This document shows positions 34,520-44,074 of a stretch of DNA of 64,000 bases, piece after piece. The position numbers were made by a program, and so were the translations under genes. Origin of the DNA: Crenobacter oryzisoli (GTDB lineage Bacteria; Pseudomonadota; Gammaproteobacteria; Burkholderiales; Chromobacteriaceae); assembly GCF_030385785.1 (NCBI RefSeq), contig NZ_JAUEDK010000026.1:1-64000 (forward strand), written 5' to 3'. The notes under the pieces are model-generated. The model made no database searches and was not told the origin of the DNA. It was given only the letters and a program-made list of their open reading frames with translations. Positions within the stretch are counted from its first letter, which is position 1. Each line of letters starts with the position of its first letter.

Positions 34520-35679
34520 GCATATTCTCCCTGACGTTGCGGCTGCTGGGCGGTGCCGGCGGATGCCGGCCGTAGTGCATTCTGGTGCTGGCGCGATCGT
34601 GGCCGAAGCTGCATCAGTGCTTCGTTCTCACGAGTTAGGTCCAGAATCCGCTTCAGTAGCTCAACCGGCGCACCGCCGCTGCCTTGGTCGTAAAGGCGGA
34701 CGTCGGGGGAATAAGCTCGGCGAGCGATGCCGATGTGGCGGCCGCGGAACACTTTCAGCTGGTACAGCAGATCCGCCAGGCGGCTGGCACTCTGTACGAT
34801 GCCTTCGTCCGGCTCGCCAGCTTGGGACTGGAGAAGGTCGGCGACCTTCGTCACCAGCGATGTCTTGGATGCATGGCGGGCATGAAAATCCCGCCAGGGA
34901 GGCAGGCTGTACTGCACCGACTCCAACAGAAAACGCTCATAATCGGGCTGATTGCGATCGGACGCCCATACGCAGAGGTCGATCAGCCACAATGGCGCTT
35001 GGGCTGCAGCAGGACCGAGGTAAGGTGTCCCTTCGACAGTGAATTCCTCGAAATACGGCCGCATCACTTGCGCGAAGAACACCGGTGATACGCGTGAGGT
35101 AACCGAGTCGATCGCATCGATCATTGAACGGCTTGCATCGCTCAGCATCCCGATCATGGGGGCAAAGCGCGCATCTCTGGGGTCCATCTCGCTCAGTGCT
35201 TCGCTGATCGACAGCGAAGCGCTCAGGTTCGGGAAGACGTGCACGACGGCGTCCTGCAGCCAACGCTCCTGTTCATCGCCGGTATAGGTTCGCCTGCGTT
35301 CCCCTGGCGGGTTCCATGAGGTGTAGTGGTGAACCGTATCGCGCGGGATCATATTGCTGTAGCGGCCAAGCGCAATCAGCGGCGGCTCGATTTCCGGCAC
35401 GGCAGCGACCGGTTCGATGCCATGGCGCTTCAATGAGCCGGCGACGATGCCAATATCCCGCATCGCGGCGAGGGCAGCTTCGGCGCTCTCGATCCTGCAG
35501 GTCGCGATGTCTTTCGCGAGCGACCGCAGCAGTTGAGTCAGGGCGGCCGTATCGGCATTGCCATTCAACGCTGGCAGTGTGGAGAGCCGAGCATCCGCCT
35601 GCAGGGGGTCTAGGTTCTGGATGGTCTTGATGTTGAAGTAGGCGTGCTCTTCGAAGAGGTTCGAGTCGGGCAGGATCAT
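34516..35679 (-). CDS. PrnB-like heme protein (IDO/TDO superfamily, DUF1864)
   Basis: 387 residues. The sequence follows monodechloroaminopyrrolnitrin synthase PrnB along its length: AAMRDIGIVAGSLKRHGIEP, YLGPAAAQAPLWLIDLCVWA, QLKVFRGRHIGIARRAY and GSGGAPVELLKRILDLT all have close PrnB counterparts. His315 in the RGRHIG segment aligns with the PrnB axial heme ligand (His313 there). PrnB rearranges 7-chlorotryptophan to an aminophenylpyrrole, so an indole or tryptophan-derived substrate is suggested. Yet no PrnA halogenase, PrnC or PrnD is here. Overlaps its neighbours on both sides by 4 bp. Confidence 0.82.
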   Translation of the reverse strand: MILPDSNLFEEHAYFNIKTIQNLDPLQADARLSTLPALNGNADTAALTQLLRSLAKDIATCRIESAEAALAAMRDIGIVAGSLKRHGIEPVAAVPEIEPPLIALGRYSNMIPRDTVHHYTSWNPPGERRRTYTGDEQERWLQDAVVHVFPNLSASLSISEALSEMDPRDARFAPMIGMLSDASRSMIDAIDSVTSRVSPVFFAQVMRPYFEEFTVEGTPYLGPAAAQAPLWLIDLCVWASDRNQPDYERFLLESVQYSLPPWRDFHARHASKTSLVTKVADLLQSQAGEPDEGIVQSASRLADLLYQLKVFRGRHIGIARRAYSPDVRLYDQGSGGAPVELLKRILDLTRENEALMQLRPRSRQHQNALRPASAGTAQQPQRQGEYA

Positions 35680-36623
35680 TCAACATCTCCGACGGTGACG
35701 AGTGCTTCTGGCCGGTTGGCCGCCACCTTGCCTGCCGGCTGCCAGAGCCGCCGTTGAGCCCACTCACTCGGTGTAAGTGCCGTGATATCCAGTTTTTGAC
35801 GAAGCTCGACCGCGCCGTTTTTGAAGAGCGTCGATGCGGGGTTGTGGAACGCCCAGTGGTAGATGCCGGCAATGCCGGCTGCCGCATCGGTGCCAAGAAG
35901 CCCGGCGATCGCGGTTTCGAAAACGGCCGGATCGAGCGAGCAGTAATTCAGAGGTCGACCCAGCGAATCGGCCAGCGCTGCCGCGAGCTCCTTGCCGGTC
36001 ACCGGAGCAGAGCCGATCGCGATCGCTTGCTCGGGGATCACCGCGATGCGGTGCGCGATGCAAACAGCCTTGGCCAGGTCGGTGTGGCTGATCCACGAAA
36101 CTTCCATGTCCGCAGGCAGGGGGTAATGCAACTCACCCCGCTGCTGCATGGCCACGATCGACGACGGCGCCAGCAGGTTCTCCAGGTACACCGCCGGCTG
36201 CAGGCAAACCATCGGAATGCCGCTGGCGCGGAGTATCCGCTCGGCGCTGAGGCGGGTGTCGAATCCCGCGACGCCGCTCATTTGTGCCGGCGTCCTGATG
36301 TTGGCATTGAACACCAATCGCTGAACGCCCGCTGCAAGCGCCGCACTTGCGATATTTTGCGCGTAGCTGTCGATGATGGTCGGGTCGTAGACCAGTGGGA
36401 GGGTGATGGTTGCGTTTGTCACCCCGGCAAATGCGGCAACCAGCGATGCCGGATCGCCCAAGTCGGCTACTGCTCGTTCGATGCCGGCGGAAAGCACGCT
36501 ACGCTCGGAACGAACGAGCCCCTTGACGCGCTCGCCACGCTCCAGAAGTTCCTTGGCGATGGCGGCCCCCTGAGCGCCGGAAGCGCCGAGCACAAGATGC
36601 TGATTTTCTACCGGAAAGGGCAT
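35676..36623 (-). CDS. NmrA-family NAD(P)-binding protein
   Basis: 315 residues, atypical short-chain dehydrogenase of the NmrA/QOR2 type. The N-terminal nucleotide loop reads LVLGASGAQGAAIAKELLERG, followed by the NmrA-type sensor strand VKGLVRSER; there is no classic YxxxK pair. Relatives are redox sensors or quinone/isoflavone-type reductases. First gene of the five-gene operon, with AGGAG seven bases before its ATG. It may reduce a quinone or imine made by the monooxygenases (inference). Confidence 0.82.
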   Translation of the reverse strand: MPFPVENQHLVLGASGAQGAAIAKELLERGERVKGLVRSERSVLSAGIERAVADLGDPASLVAAFAGVTNATITLPLVYDPTIIDSYAQNIASAALAAGVQRLVFNANIRTPAQMSGVAGFDTRLSAERILRASGIPMVCLQPAVYLENLLAPSSIVAMQQRGELHYPLPADMEVSWISHTDLAKAVCIAHRIAVIPEQAIAIGSAPVTGKELAAALADSLGRPLNYCSLDPAVFETAIAGLLGTDAAAGIAGIYHWAFHNPASTLFKNGAVELRQKLDITALTPSEWAQRRLWQPAGKVAANRPEALVTVGDVE

Positions 36624-36658
36624 TTATAAACTCCTGAGCATTGTAGACGTGGCTCGGA

Positions 36659-36688
36659 ATTTTATTTGTCATACCATTGTATTATCAA
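36659..36688 (-). promoter_or_regulatory. Candidate sigma70 promoter of the NmrA-PrnB operon
   Basis: On the minus strand TTGATA (36683-36688) and TAAAAT (36659-36664) are separated by 18 bp and lie 36 bp before the NmrA start. The AT-rich core stands out from the GC-rich surroundings. Confidence 0.5.
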
Positions 36689-36690
36689 TT

Positions 36691-36710
36691 AGGATACGGC
36701 CTGTATTCCT
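36691..36710. promoter_or_regulatory. Candidate AraC operator
   Basis: AGGATAC and GTATTCCT flank a GGCCT centre, a near-perfect dyad. It sits just upstream of the -35 of the minus-strand operon and 16 bp before the araC-type start, so one site could activate the operon and autoregulate the regulator. Confidence 0.45.
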
Positions 36711-36725
36711 TAAGAATCGTCCAGA

Positions 36726-37676
36726 ATGATCGACGAATCCGATGTCCTCACCCATGTGCTCGATCCGCTACGTCTCAATGGCATGTTCCTGAGCCAATGG
36801 GAGGTGAGCAGCCCCTGGGCGATTCAGGGTAAACCTGAGCCCTGTGCACTGATCCATTACATGGTGTCGGGAAGCGCGACGATCAGCATGCCGGATCAAG
36901 AGCCAGTGACGCTGGCCGAAGGAGACTTGGCGATGTTTCCGCGTGGCGACACGCATATCGTCGGTGATTCGCCAAGGACCCCGCCACGCCCCCTGGAGGA
37001 CGTGCTGCCCACGCGTAGTACGGGCAAGTTCAGTCTCATCCATCTTGATGGGGGTGGGGAGCCGGGGCGGATGCTGTGCGCAGGGCTGCACTACGAGGCG
37101 GACGGTGTGTTGCCGCTGTATCACCTGCTGCCATCGCTGCTCGTTGTCGAGGCCGAGCAAATCAGCAAGGAACCCCTCCTGGCGCATATGCTTGACGGCT
37201 TGAAGCGAGAGATCAGAGAGCATCACGAGGGGCGCAACCTCGTCCTGTTGCGGGGGTTCGAGCTGGTGTACCTGCTTGGACTTAGGGTCGCGCTGCGTGA
37301 CCCCAGCGCGCTCGGGAGGGTCGCCAGTGTCCTGCGCAACCCAGGGATAGGGCACGCACTCACTGCGATCTATGAGAACTACGACTACCCATGGACGCTC
37401 GAGTCGCTCGCCCAGAGTGCCGGGATGTCGCGGTCTGCGTTTGCCCAGACGTTCAAGCAGCTGATTGGCGAAGCGCCCGCACGGCATCTGATGTGCAGGC
37501 GGCTGGCCGAGGCGAAGCGACTGCTCAGCGTCACGACGCTGTCGCAGGAGGCGATCGCGAAGAAGATTGGCTACGAGAGCACTGTCGGGATGCATTTGGC
37601 GTTTCGGAGCCTCTACGGCACCACGCCGGGCGCCTTTCGCAAGAAACATCAGGCCAAATTGCGTCGGAACGGCTGA
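36726..37676 (+). CDS. AraC family regulator with N-terminal cupin_6 domain
   Basis: 316 residues. Residues 1-200 are a cupin_6-type sensor (FLSQWEVSSPWAIQ, ALIHYMVSGSATI, LAEGDLAMFPRGDTHIV). Residues 215-316 carry the two AraC helix-turn-helix units (LAQSAGMSRSAFAQTFKQLIG and IAKKIGYESTVGMHLAFRSLYG). Divergent from the NmrA-PrnB operon over a 102-bp gap, making it the probable local activator in response to a small aromatic signal. Confidence 0.9.
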   Translation: MIDESDVLTHVLDPLRLNGMFLSQWEVSSPWAIQGKPEPCALIHYMVSGSATISMPDQEPVTLAEGDLAMFPRGDTHIVGDSPRTPPRPLEDVLPTRSTGKFSLIHLDGGGEPGRMLCAGLHYEADGVLPLYHLLPSLLVVEAEQISKEPLLAHMLDGLKREIREHHEGRNLVLLRGFELVYLLGLRVALRDPSALGRVASVLRNPGIGHALTAIYENYDYPWTLESLAQSAGMSRSAFAQTFKQLIGEAPARHLMCRRLAEAKRLLSVTTLSQEAIAKKIGYESTVGMHLAFRSLYGTTPGAFRKKHQAKLRRNG

Positions 37677-38083
37677 CGGTAGCCCATGTTGGGGGGAGAC
37701 TAGCGCAACTTCATGTTCTCAGAGCCTGTTCAAGGTCAAGGATGATCCGCACAGCAAATCGTCGTACGGGTGGTGCATGGTCTAGAGTTGAACCGTCGCT
37801 GCCATCGATTGGACTCCTGCGATGGCGAAGCTGTCGCATGTCAGTGCTTGACTCGGGTTACTGCTGAGTTGGGCTCCATCCTTGAGGTGCGCCTCTCGGA
37901 GCTTCATAAAAATTGCTACAAGCTTCGCAAAGGCTGATGCGACAGCCGATGCGACTGCGCTTCCTGCCGTTTCTGACGCAGACCGTCAGTGGCAATCGAT
38001 CAACTAGCGTAATTCGCCGGTGGCGATGACTACCCCGACCAGCCCCTCACCAGGCTAGGGACAGCTCGAACGAGGACCCTGCT
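37677..38083. other. 407-bp gene-free gap
   Basis: No plausible gene. TCAGAGCCTGTT at 37719 matches the tip of the MITE family including a TNA start, but the interior and the other end are missing, so it may be a one-ended remnant. A GAGGA Shine-Dalgarno for acsA lies at the right end. A direct pairing of GCTGATGCGACAGCCGATGCGAC near 37931 is a short tandem motif. Confidence 0.4.
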
Positions 38084-39850
38084 GTGCGACCGACCTACAT
38101 TGACAAGACCCTGGCGGCGTTACCCGTCTCCCCGAATCTGGTCGAGAGGGAGGCGCTGTGCCGTACCTTCTCCTGGGAAGGGCCGCGGCGCGAGTTGGCG
38201 GGGTTGCCGGGAGGTGGCATCAATATCGCGCACGAAGCGGTGGACCGCCACGCTCTGGGTGTGTGGCGCGACCAGATTGCGCTACGTCTGTTGGCGGTTG
38301 ACGGTACCTGTCGCGACATCAGCTACGCCCAACTAAGCCAACTGAGCAATCGCTTCGCCAATGTCTTGACCCGTCTGGGCATTGGGCGCGGCGACCGTCT
38401 GTTCGTGCTGTGCGGCCGTAGGCTGGAGCTGTACCTGGCGGTGCTCGGCGGCTTCAAGGTCGGGGCGGTGGTGTCCCCGCTATTCTCCGCCTTTGGCCCA
38501 GAGCCGATTGCTACTCGGGTGAAGCTGGGGGAAGGCGCGCTATTAGTGACGACCGAATCGCTGTATCGACGCAAGGTTGCAGGGGTACGGTCGGAGATGA
38601 CGTCGCTGCGCCATGTGCTGCTGGTCGGGGAGGGAGATGCCTTGGTCAACCCGCCGCAGGGCACTTTTGATCTTGCCAGCCTGATGGCCGAGGCCTCCGA
38701 TGAGTTTGCCATCGTACCGACCCAAGTCGATGATCCCGCGCTACTCCATTTCACCAGCGGCACCACTGGCACGCCGAAAGGGGCTCTGCATGTGCATGGC
38801 GCCGTGCTGACCCATTACGTGACCGGCAAGTATGCGCTCGATCTGCATCCGCAGGACATCTACTGGTGCACTGCCGACCCGGGCTGGGTCACGGGTACCT
38901 CCTATGGGATCATCGCGCCGCTATTACATGGTGTGACCAGCATCATCGATGAGGCTGAGTTTGATGCCGAACATTGGTACCGCATCCTGCAAGACGAGCG
39001 GGTGAGTGTCTGGTACACGGCGCCGACCGCGATCCGCATGCTTATGAAGGCCGGGCCGGAGCTGGCTCACCAGTTTCGCTTCCCGGATCTCCGCTTCATC
39101 GCCAGTGTTGGTGAGCCGCTCAATCCGGAGACGGTGTGGTGGGGAGTCGATGTCCTTGGACTGCCCATACACGACAACTGGTGGCAGACCGAAACCGGTG
39201 GAATCATGATCGCCAACACCGTGGCAATGCCGATCAAACCGGGCTCGATGGGGAAGCCGCTGCCAGGCGTCGAGGCCTGCATCGTACGACGGCTGGCCGA
39301 CGGCTCCGTCGATGTCTTGCATGAGCCGGACACCATCGGTGAGCTTGCGCTTAAAAAAGGCTGGCCGTCGATGTTCTGCGCCTACCTGGGGCAGGACGAG
39401 CGTTACCGCAAGTGCTTTTCCGATGGGCTCTACCTAACCGGCGATCTGGCTCGGTGCGACGCAGACGGTTATTACTGGTTCGTTGGCCGGGCCGATGACG
39501 TGATTAAATCGGCAGGCCACCTGATTGGACCATTCGAGGTGGAAAACGCGCTGATGGAGCACCCCGCCGTGGCGGAAGCGGCGGTGATAGGCAAGCCTGA
39601 CGAGATGGTGGGCGAAGTGGTCAAAGCCTTCGTCTTGCTCAAGCGCGGCATCGAAGCCAGCGAAGCGCTGCGCGCCGAGCTGCTTGGTCACGCCCGCAAG
39701 CGCCTGGGCGCGGCCGTGGCACCGAAGGAGATCGTCTTTCTTCCGTCATTGCCGCACACGCGTAGCGGCAAGATCATGCGCCGCCTGCTCAAGGCGCGCG
39801 AGCTGGGCCTGCCGGAAGGAGATCTGTCGACGCTGGAGGAGGGCACATGA
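38084..39850 (+). CDS. acsA: Acetate-CoA ligase (AMP-forming), short form
   Basis: Activates acetate (or a close short-chain acid) to acyl-CoA through an acyl-AMP. 588 residues, shorter than E. coli Acs (652), GTG start with GAGGA upstream. Motifs: P-loop [46 protein letters not shown] and the acetylation-type Lys in TRSGKIMRR. The next gene starts in its stop (ATGA). Its place before PDH subunits and an ACP gene suggests a joint acyl-supply role. Confidence 0.88.
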   Translation: MRPTYIDKTLAALPVSPNLVEREALCRTFSWEGPRRELAGLPGGGINIAHEAVDRHALGVWRDQIALRLLAVDGTCRDISYAQLSQLSNRFANVLTRLGIGRGDRLFVLCGRRLELYLAVLGGFKVGAVVSPLFSAFGPEPIATRVKLGEGALLVTTESLYRRKVAGVRSEMTSLRHVLLVGEGDALVNPPQGTFDLASLMAEASDEFAIVPTQVDDPALLHFTSGTTGTPKGALHVHGAVLTHYVTGKYALDLHPQDIYWCTADPGWVTGTSYGIIAPLLHGVTSIIDEAEFDAEHWYRILQDERVSVWYTAPTAIRMLMKAGPELAHQFRFPDLRFIASVGEPLNPETVWWGVDVLGLPIHDNWWQTETGGIMIANTVAMPIKPGSMGKPLPGVEACIVRRLADGSVDVLHEPDTIGELALKKGWPSMFCAYLGQDERYRKCFSDGLYLTGDLARCDADGYYWFVGRADDVIKSAGHLIGPFEVENALMEHPAVAEAAVIGKPDEMVGEVVKAFVLLKRGIEASEALRAELLGHARKRLGAAVAPKEIVFLPSLPHTRSGKIMRRLLKARELGLPEGDLSTLEEGT

Positions 39851-40893
39851 GCTCGCAGACCCAGACCAGCGACACATTGATGCTACCGCCGGGTCCCGTC
39901 CCCACCGCTCCCGTTCCCTTCGCTCCCGAACTGGCGCTGGGCCTGCTGCGCGACATGCTGCGCATCCGGCGGCTGGAGGAAAAATGCGCCGAGTTGTATG
40001 GCGCCGGACAGATTCGCGGCTTCCTCCATCTCTATATCGGCGAGGAGGCGGTGGCGGCCGGTGCCATGCGTGCGCTGAGCACCGACGACACTGTGGTTGC
40101 TACCTACCGAGAACATGGCCAGGCGCTGCTGCGCGGGGTGTCGATGCGCGCCATCATTGCGGAGATGTTCGGCAAGCAGGAGGGTTGCTCGCGCGGGCGC
40201 GGCGGATCGATGCATCTGTTCGATGCCCAGTCACGCTTTTTTGGCGGCAACGCCATCGTCGGCGGCGGCCTGCCGCTGTCCGTGGGGCTGGCACTGGCCG
40301 ACCGCATGCAGGGCATTCGCCGCGTTACGGCTTGCTTCTTTGGTGATGGCGCGGTGGCCGAAGGGGCCTTTCACGAGTCGATGAACCTCGCTGCGTTGTG
40401 GCAGCTGCCGGTGCTGTTTTGCTGTGAGAACAACCTGTACGCCATGGGCACCGCGCTGCCTCGCTCCGAGTCTCAGACTGACTTGTGCCTCAAGGCCGCC
40501 AGCTATCGCATCGCCTCCCGTGCCGTCGACGGCATGGACGTCGTCGCCACGCACCAGGCGGCGCTCGAGGCCGTCGATGCGGTGCGTAGTACGCAGCAGC
40601 CGTTCTTTCTCGAATTCCAGACCTACCGCTTCCGGGCGCACTCCATGTTCGACCCGGATCTGTACCGTGACAAGGCGGAAATCGAGCACTGGAAGGAGCA
40701 CGGGCCGATCCACACTTACACTGCACGCCTGAAAGCACAGGGACTATTGGCCGAAGAGCAGTTCTTGGCGCTCGACGTCGAAGTCGGACGCGAGGTGGAC
40801 GACGCCATAGCGTATGCCGAAGCCGGTCACTGGGAGCCAGTCGCAGACCTGCTGCGCGACGTGCACACCCCGGCCGGCGGGAGTTCATCATGA
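39847..40893 (+). CDS. Pyruvate/2-oxo acid dehydrogenase E1 component, alpha subunit
   Basis: 348 residues, PdhA/AcoA type. The thiamine diphosphate motif runs from [20 protein letters not shown] to CCENN; the phosphorylation-loop-like segment is [17 protein letters not shown] Pro-rich 25-residue leader precedes the domain. With E1 beta (overlap ATGA) it forms an alpha2beta2 decarboxylase. The substrate, pyruvate, acetoin or a branched acid, is not fixed by sequence. Confidence 0.9.
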   Translation: MSSQTQTSDTLMLPPGPVPTAPVPFAPELALGLLRDMLRIRRLEEKCAELYGAGQIRGFLHLYIGEEAVAAGAMRALSTDDTVVATYREHGQALLRGVSMRAIIAEMFGKQEGCSRGRGGSMHLFDAQSRFFGGNAIVGGGLPLSVGLALADRMQGIRRVTACFFGDGAVAEGAFHESMNLAALWQLPVLFCCENNLYAMGTALPRSESQTDLCLKAASYRIASRAVDGMDVVATHQAALEAVDAVRSTQQPFFLEFQTYRFRAHSMFDPDLYRDKAEIEHWKEHGPIHTYTARLKAQGLLAEEQFLALDVEVGREVDDAIAYAEAGHWEPVADLLRDVHTPAGGSSS

Positions 40894-41864
40894 GCCGCAT
40901 CAGCTACCGCGAGGCCTTGCGTGAGGCGCTGCAAGAAGCAATGCAGCGAGATCCGCGCGTGTTTCTGATGGGCGAGGATGTCGGCCGCTACGGTGGCACC
41001 TACGCGGTTTCCAAAGGGCTGCTGGCGGAGTTCGGCCCCGAGCGCATCCGCGACACGCCGCTGTCGGAACTCGCTTTCGTCGGTGCCGGTATAGGGGCTG
41101 CGCTGGGCGGGCTGCGGCCGATCGTTGAAGTAATGACGGTCAATTTCAGCCTTTTGGCGCTGGACCAGATCGTTAACACCGCTGCCACCCTGCGGCATAT
41201 GTCCGGAGGGCAGTGCTCGGTGCCACTCGTCATCCGCATGACCACCGGAGCCGGTCGCCAGCTTGCAGCGCAGCACTCGCACAGCCTGGAAGGCTGGTAT
41301 GCCCATATCCCCGGCATCCGCGTGCTGGCGCCTGCCACGCTGGAGGACGCGCGCGGCATGCTTTGGCCGGCGCTGGAAGACCCCGACCCGGTGATCCTGT
41401 TTGAGCACGGCCAGCTCTACAACGTAGAAGGCGAGCTGGCCGAAGGTGTGACGGTGGACATCCGCTCCGCCAAGGTGCGCCGCGCAGGACGCGACCTGAC
41501 GCTGATCGCCTATGGTGGCCTGCTCGGCAAGGCACTGGAGGCGGCAGAACAGTTGGCCAGAGAGGGTATTGACGTCGAGGTGATCGATTTGCGAGTGCTG
41601 CGTCCGCTCGACGACGCCACGCTGCTCGCCTCGCTTGCCAAGACCCACCGCCTGGTGGTGGTGGACGAGGGCTGGAAGAGCGGGAGCCTCGCCGCCGAGG
41701 TGGTTGCCCGCCTCACCGAGCAGGCCTTCTACGAACTCGATGCCCCACCTGTCCGGGTGTGCAGCGCCGAAGTCCCTATTCCCTATGCCAAGCACCTGGA
41801 AGAAGCGGCGCTGCCGCAGGTCGCCGTCATCGTTGCGGCGGCGCACGGCGTGTGCGGCACCTGA
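40890..41864 (+). CDS. Pyruvate/2-oxo acid dehydrogenase E1 component, beta subunit
   Basis: 324 residues, transketolase pyrimidine domain then C-terminal domain. Motifs: [13 protein letters not shown] with the catalytic Glu, [23 protein letters not shown], and the C-terminal [12 protein letters not shown]. Partner of the preceding alpha subunit. Confidence 0.9.
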   Translation: MSRISYREALREALQEAMQRDPRVFLMGEDVGRYGGTYAVSKGLLAEFGPERIRDTPLSELAFVGAGIGAALGGLRPIVEVMTVNFSLLALDQIVNTAATLRHMSGGQCSVPLVIRMTTGAGRQLAAQHSHSLEGWYAHIPGIRVLAPATLEDARGMLWPALEDPDPVILFEHGQLYNVEGELAEGVTVDIRSAKVRRAGRDLTLIAYGGLLGKALEAAEQLAREGIDVEVIDLRVLRPLDDATLLASLAKTHRLVVVDEGWKSGSLAAEVVARLTEQAFYELDAPPVRVCSAEVPIPYAKHLEEAALPQVAVIVAAAHGVCGT

Positions 41865-41881
41865 CGCTCTTGGAGAACCTC

Positions 41882-42334
41882 ATGGATGACGCAGCCCGCC
41901 AGCGCGTGCTGGACGTGATGAACAGCCACAACCTCTGCACCATCGCCACCGTCCGCGCAGACGGCTACCCCCAGGCCACCACCGTCGCCTACGTCAACGA
42001 CGACCTGACCCTGTACCTGTGCTGCGACGTGCATGCACAGAAGCTGCGTAACATCCGGCTCAACAACAAGGTCTCGCTCACCATCAACCGCTACTACACC
42101 GACTGGCGCGAGATTCGTGGCCTGTCGCTTGGCGGCCTGGCCGAAGAGGTGCAGGGCCGGGGTGAGATCGAACAGGTACTGCGCCTGATGCTGGCCAAAT
42201 TCCCGCAGTTTTCCGATTTGGCGCAGGTGGAGAATCTGGCCAACGTGGTCGCGGTGATCAAGGTCACGCCCCAGGTCATCTCACTGCTCGATTACCGCCA
42301 GGGCTTTGGCCACACCGAGTACCTGGAGGTGTGA
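41882..42334 (+). CDS. Pyridoxamine 5'-phosphate oxidase-family (FMN-binding split barrel) protein
   Basis: 150 residues from the ATG at 41882 (a longer frame is a shadow). The split-barrel starts HNLCTIATVRADGYPQATTV and continues LRNIRLNNKVSLTINRYY. Members bind FMN, F420 or heme; function here unknown. It lies between E1 beta and E2, an uncommon place for it. It could be a flavin reductase or a redox sensor for the operon (inference). Confidence 0.8.
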   Translation: MDDAARQRVLDVMNSHNLCTIATVRADGYPQATTVAYVNDDLTLYLCCDVHAQKLRNIRLNNKVSLTINRYYTDWREIRGLSLGGLAEEVQGRGEIEQVLRLMLAKFPQFSDLAQVENLANVVAVIKVTPQVISLLDYRQGFGHTEYLEV

Positions 42335-42383
42335 TGGCTACCGCCCGCCAGCAAGCCTCCGGCCCCGGCAGAAAGTGCGCGCC

Positions 42384-43475
42384 ATGATCGAGTTCAAGTT
42401 GCCGTCGCTTGGGGCTGACATGGACGAGGGCAAGCTGCTGGAATGGAAAATCCAGCCCGGCGCCACGGTGAAGCGTGGCGACATCGTCGCCATCGTCGAC
42501 ACCGCCAAGGCCGCCGTGGACATCGAAAGCTGGGTGGAGGGCACGGTGCACCAGCTGCTGATCGAGGTGGGTGACAAGGTGCCGGTGGGCACCCCCATCG
42601 CGCTGCTGCTGGCGCCGGGTGAAACGGCGGAGAGCGTCGCGCAGCCTGCTGCGGCCGTACCCCGTCGGCGCATCTCGCCCGCCGCCCGCCAGCGCGCCGC
42701 CGCACTCGGCGTCGATCTTGCCAGCGTCACCGGGACGGGGCCGGATGGTGCAGTCACGCTGCAGGACGTCGAGACCAGGGCCGCGCAAACCACCGCCCCG
42801 TCCGTCGACCGCGGCGCCGAGATGCGCCGTGCCATCGCCGCGGCGATGAGCCGCTCCAAGCGCGAGATTCCGCACTACTACCTCTCCGAAGCCATCCCGC
42901 TTCGTTTGGCGCTCAGCTGGCTGGAACGGTGCAATGCCGAGCTCCCTGTTACCGAGCGCCTGCTGCCCGCCGTGCTGTTGCTAAAGGCGGTGGCGATCGC
43001 CACAAGGCGCTACCCGGAAATGAACGGCCATTGGCTCGACGGTGCCTTTCGTGTGGCTCCCGCAGCCCATCTCGGCGTGGCGATTTCCCTGCGCCAGGGC
43101 GGACTGATTGCCCCGGCGCTACACGACGTAGCGGCCAAGCCACTCGACGTGCTGATGCACGAACTCGCCGACCTGGTACGGCGCGCCCGTGCCGGCTCGC
43201 TGCGCAGCTCCGAACTGGCTGACCCGACCCTGACCGTCACCAACCTTGGCGAGCAGGGCTGCGAGTCGGTGTTCGGCGTGATCTACCCGCCGCAGGTCGC
43301 GTTGGTCGGCTTTGGCCGGGTGATGGAGCGGCCGTGGCTGGAACAGGGGAAGTTAGTGGCAATGCCCAGCGTCATCGCCAGTCTGTCCGGCGACCACCGC
43401 GCCAGCGACGGCCATCGCGGTGCGCTGTTTCTTGCCGAGATTCGCACCTTGCTGCAACAACCTGACACCTTGTAA
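42384..43475 (+). CDS. 2-oxo acid dehydrogenase E2 acyltransferase, single lipoyl domain
   Basis: 363 residues from the ATG at 42384. Residues 1-76 are a lipoyl domain with the lipoylated Lys42 in DTAKAAVDIE. Residues about 95-130 are the E3/E1-binding peripheral domain (RRISPAARQRAAALGVDLAS). Residues 140-363 are the catalytic domain with H338-x3-D342-G. No E3 gene follows, so lipoamide dehydrogenase is shared or not needed if the acyl group goes elsewhere. Confidence 0.88.
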   Translation: MIEFKLPSLGADMDEGKLLEWKIQPGATVKRGDIVAIVDTAKAAVDIESWVEGTVHQLLIEVGDKVPVGTPIALLLAPGETAESVAQPAAAVPRRRISPAARQRAAALGVDLASVTGTGPDGAVTLQDVETRAAQTTAPSVDRGAEMRRAIAAAMSRSKREIPHYYLSEAIPLRLALSWLERCNAELPVTERLLPAVLLLKAVAIATRRYPEMNGHWLDGAFRVAPAAHLGVAISLRQGGLIAPALHDVAAKPLDVLMHELADLVRRARAGSLRSSELADPTLTVTNLGEQGCESVFGVIYPPQVALVGFGRVMERPWLEQGKLVAMPSVIASLSGDHRASDGHRGALFLAEIRTLLQQPDTL

Positions 43476-43494
43476 CCCCTACGGGAGCACCGCC

Positions 43495-43779
43495 ATGGAC
43501 CGCACCGCCCTGCGCACCGTTGTCCTCGCCACGCTGCGCACCATCGCTCCGGAAGTAGAAGAGGGCGAACTGCGCGATGACCGCCCACTACGCGAGCAGA
43601 TCGATCTCGATTCGATGGATTGGCTCAACTTCATCATCGGTCTACATGAGAGTCTCCAGGTTGATATCCCTGAAGCTGATTATCGTGAGTTGATCTCGCT
43701 GAATGCCGTACTCGACTACCTCGAGGCCAGACTGAGCGGTGCCGTTTCCGCACAGGCACTCAGTGGGGGTAAGCCTTGA
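43495..43779 (+). CDS. Acyl carrier protein
   Basis: 94 residues, ATG at 43495 with GGGAG upstream. Four-helix ACP fold; phosphopantetheine attachment Ser40 in LDSMDW. Helix 2 context and acidic surface are typical, though DSMDW is less common than DSLD. It lies 19 bp after E2, indicating that an acyl group may be passed from the dehydrogenase or the acyl-CoA ligase to an ACP. Confidence 0.85.
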   Translation: MDRTALRTVVLATLRTIAPEVEEGELRDDRPLREQIDLDSMDWLNFIIGLHESLQVDIPEADYRELISLNAVLDYLEARLSGAVSAQALSGGKP

Positions 43780-44074
43780 TTCCTGCCCTGGTTTACCGAC
43801 CGAATATCGCTGGCGCTGCTGAGGGCAGTTGCCGGTCTATGGACCGGCATCGGCCGCGTGGTCTATGTACTGTCAGAACATGCTCTGTTGGGCCGCTGAC
43901 TGGAGACCATCCGTAGACCCCAACCTTCTTGCTGTCGTGCCGCGAAATGTTCGACCGTGGCCAATAGGTTCTTACAGGAGGGGGCCTAATTCCTTCCGGT
44001 CTCCCTCCTTTTCGCCAACGAATCGAGTAGGGCGGTTGTCGGCGCCATGCCGCTCAACTTACAATCGGCCGATC

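Noticed and set aside
37719-37760. Possible fifth MITE copy starting TCAGAGCCTGTT
   Set aside because: Only the first dozen bases agree; interior and right end are absent, so at most a remnant or chance.
43780-43895. Open frame continuing after the ACP stop (PWFTDRISLALLRAVAGLW)
   Set aside because: Looks protein-like and hydrophobic but has no start codon or ribosome site; could be read-through noise.
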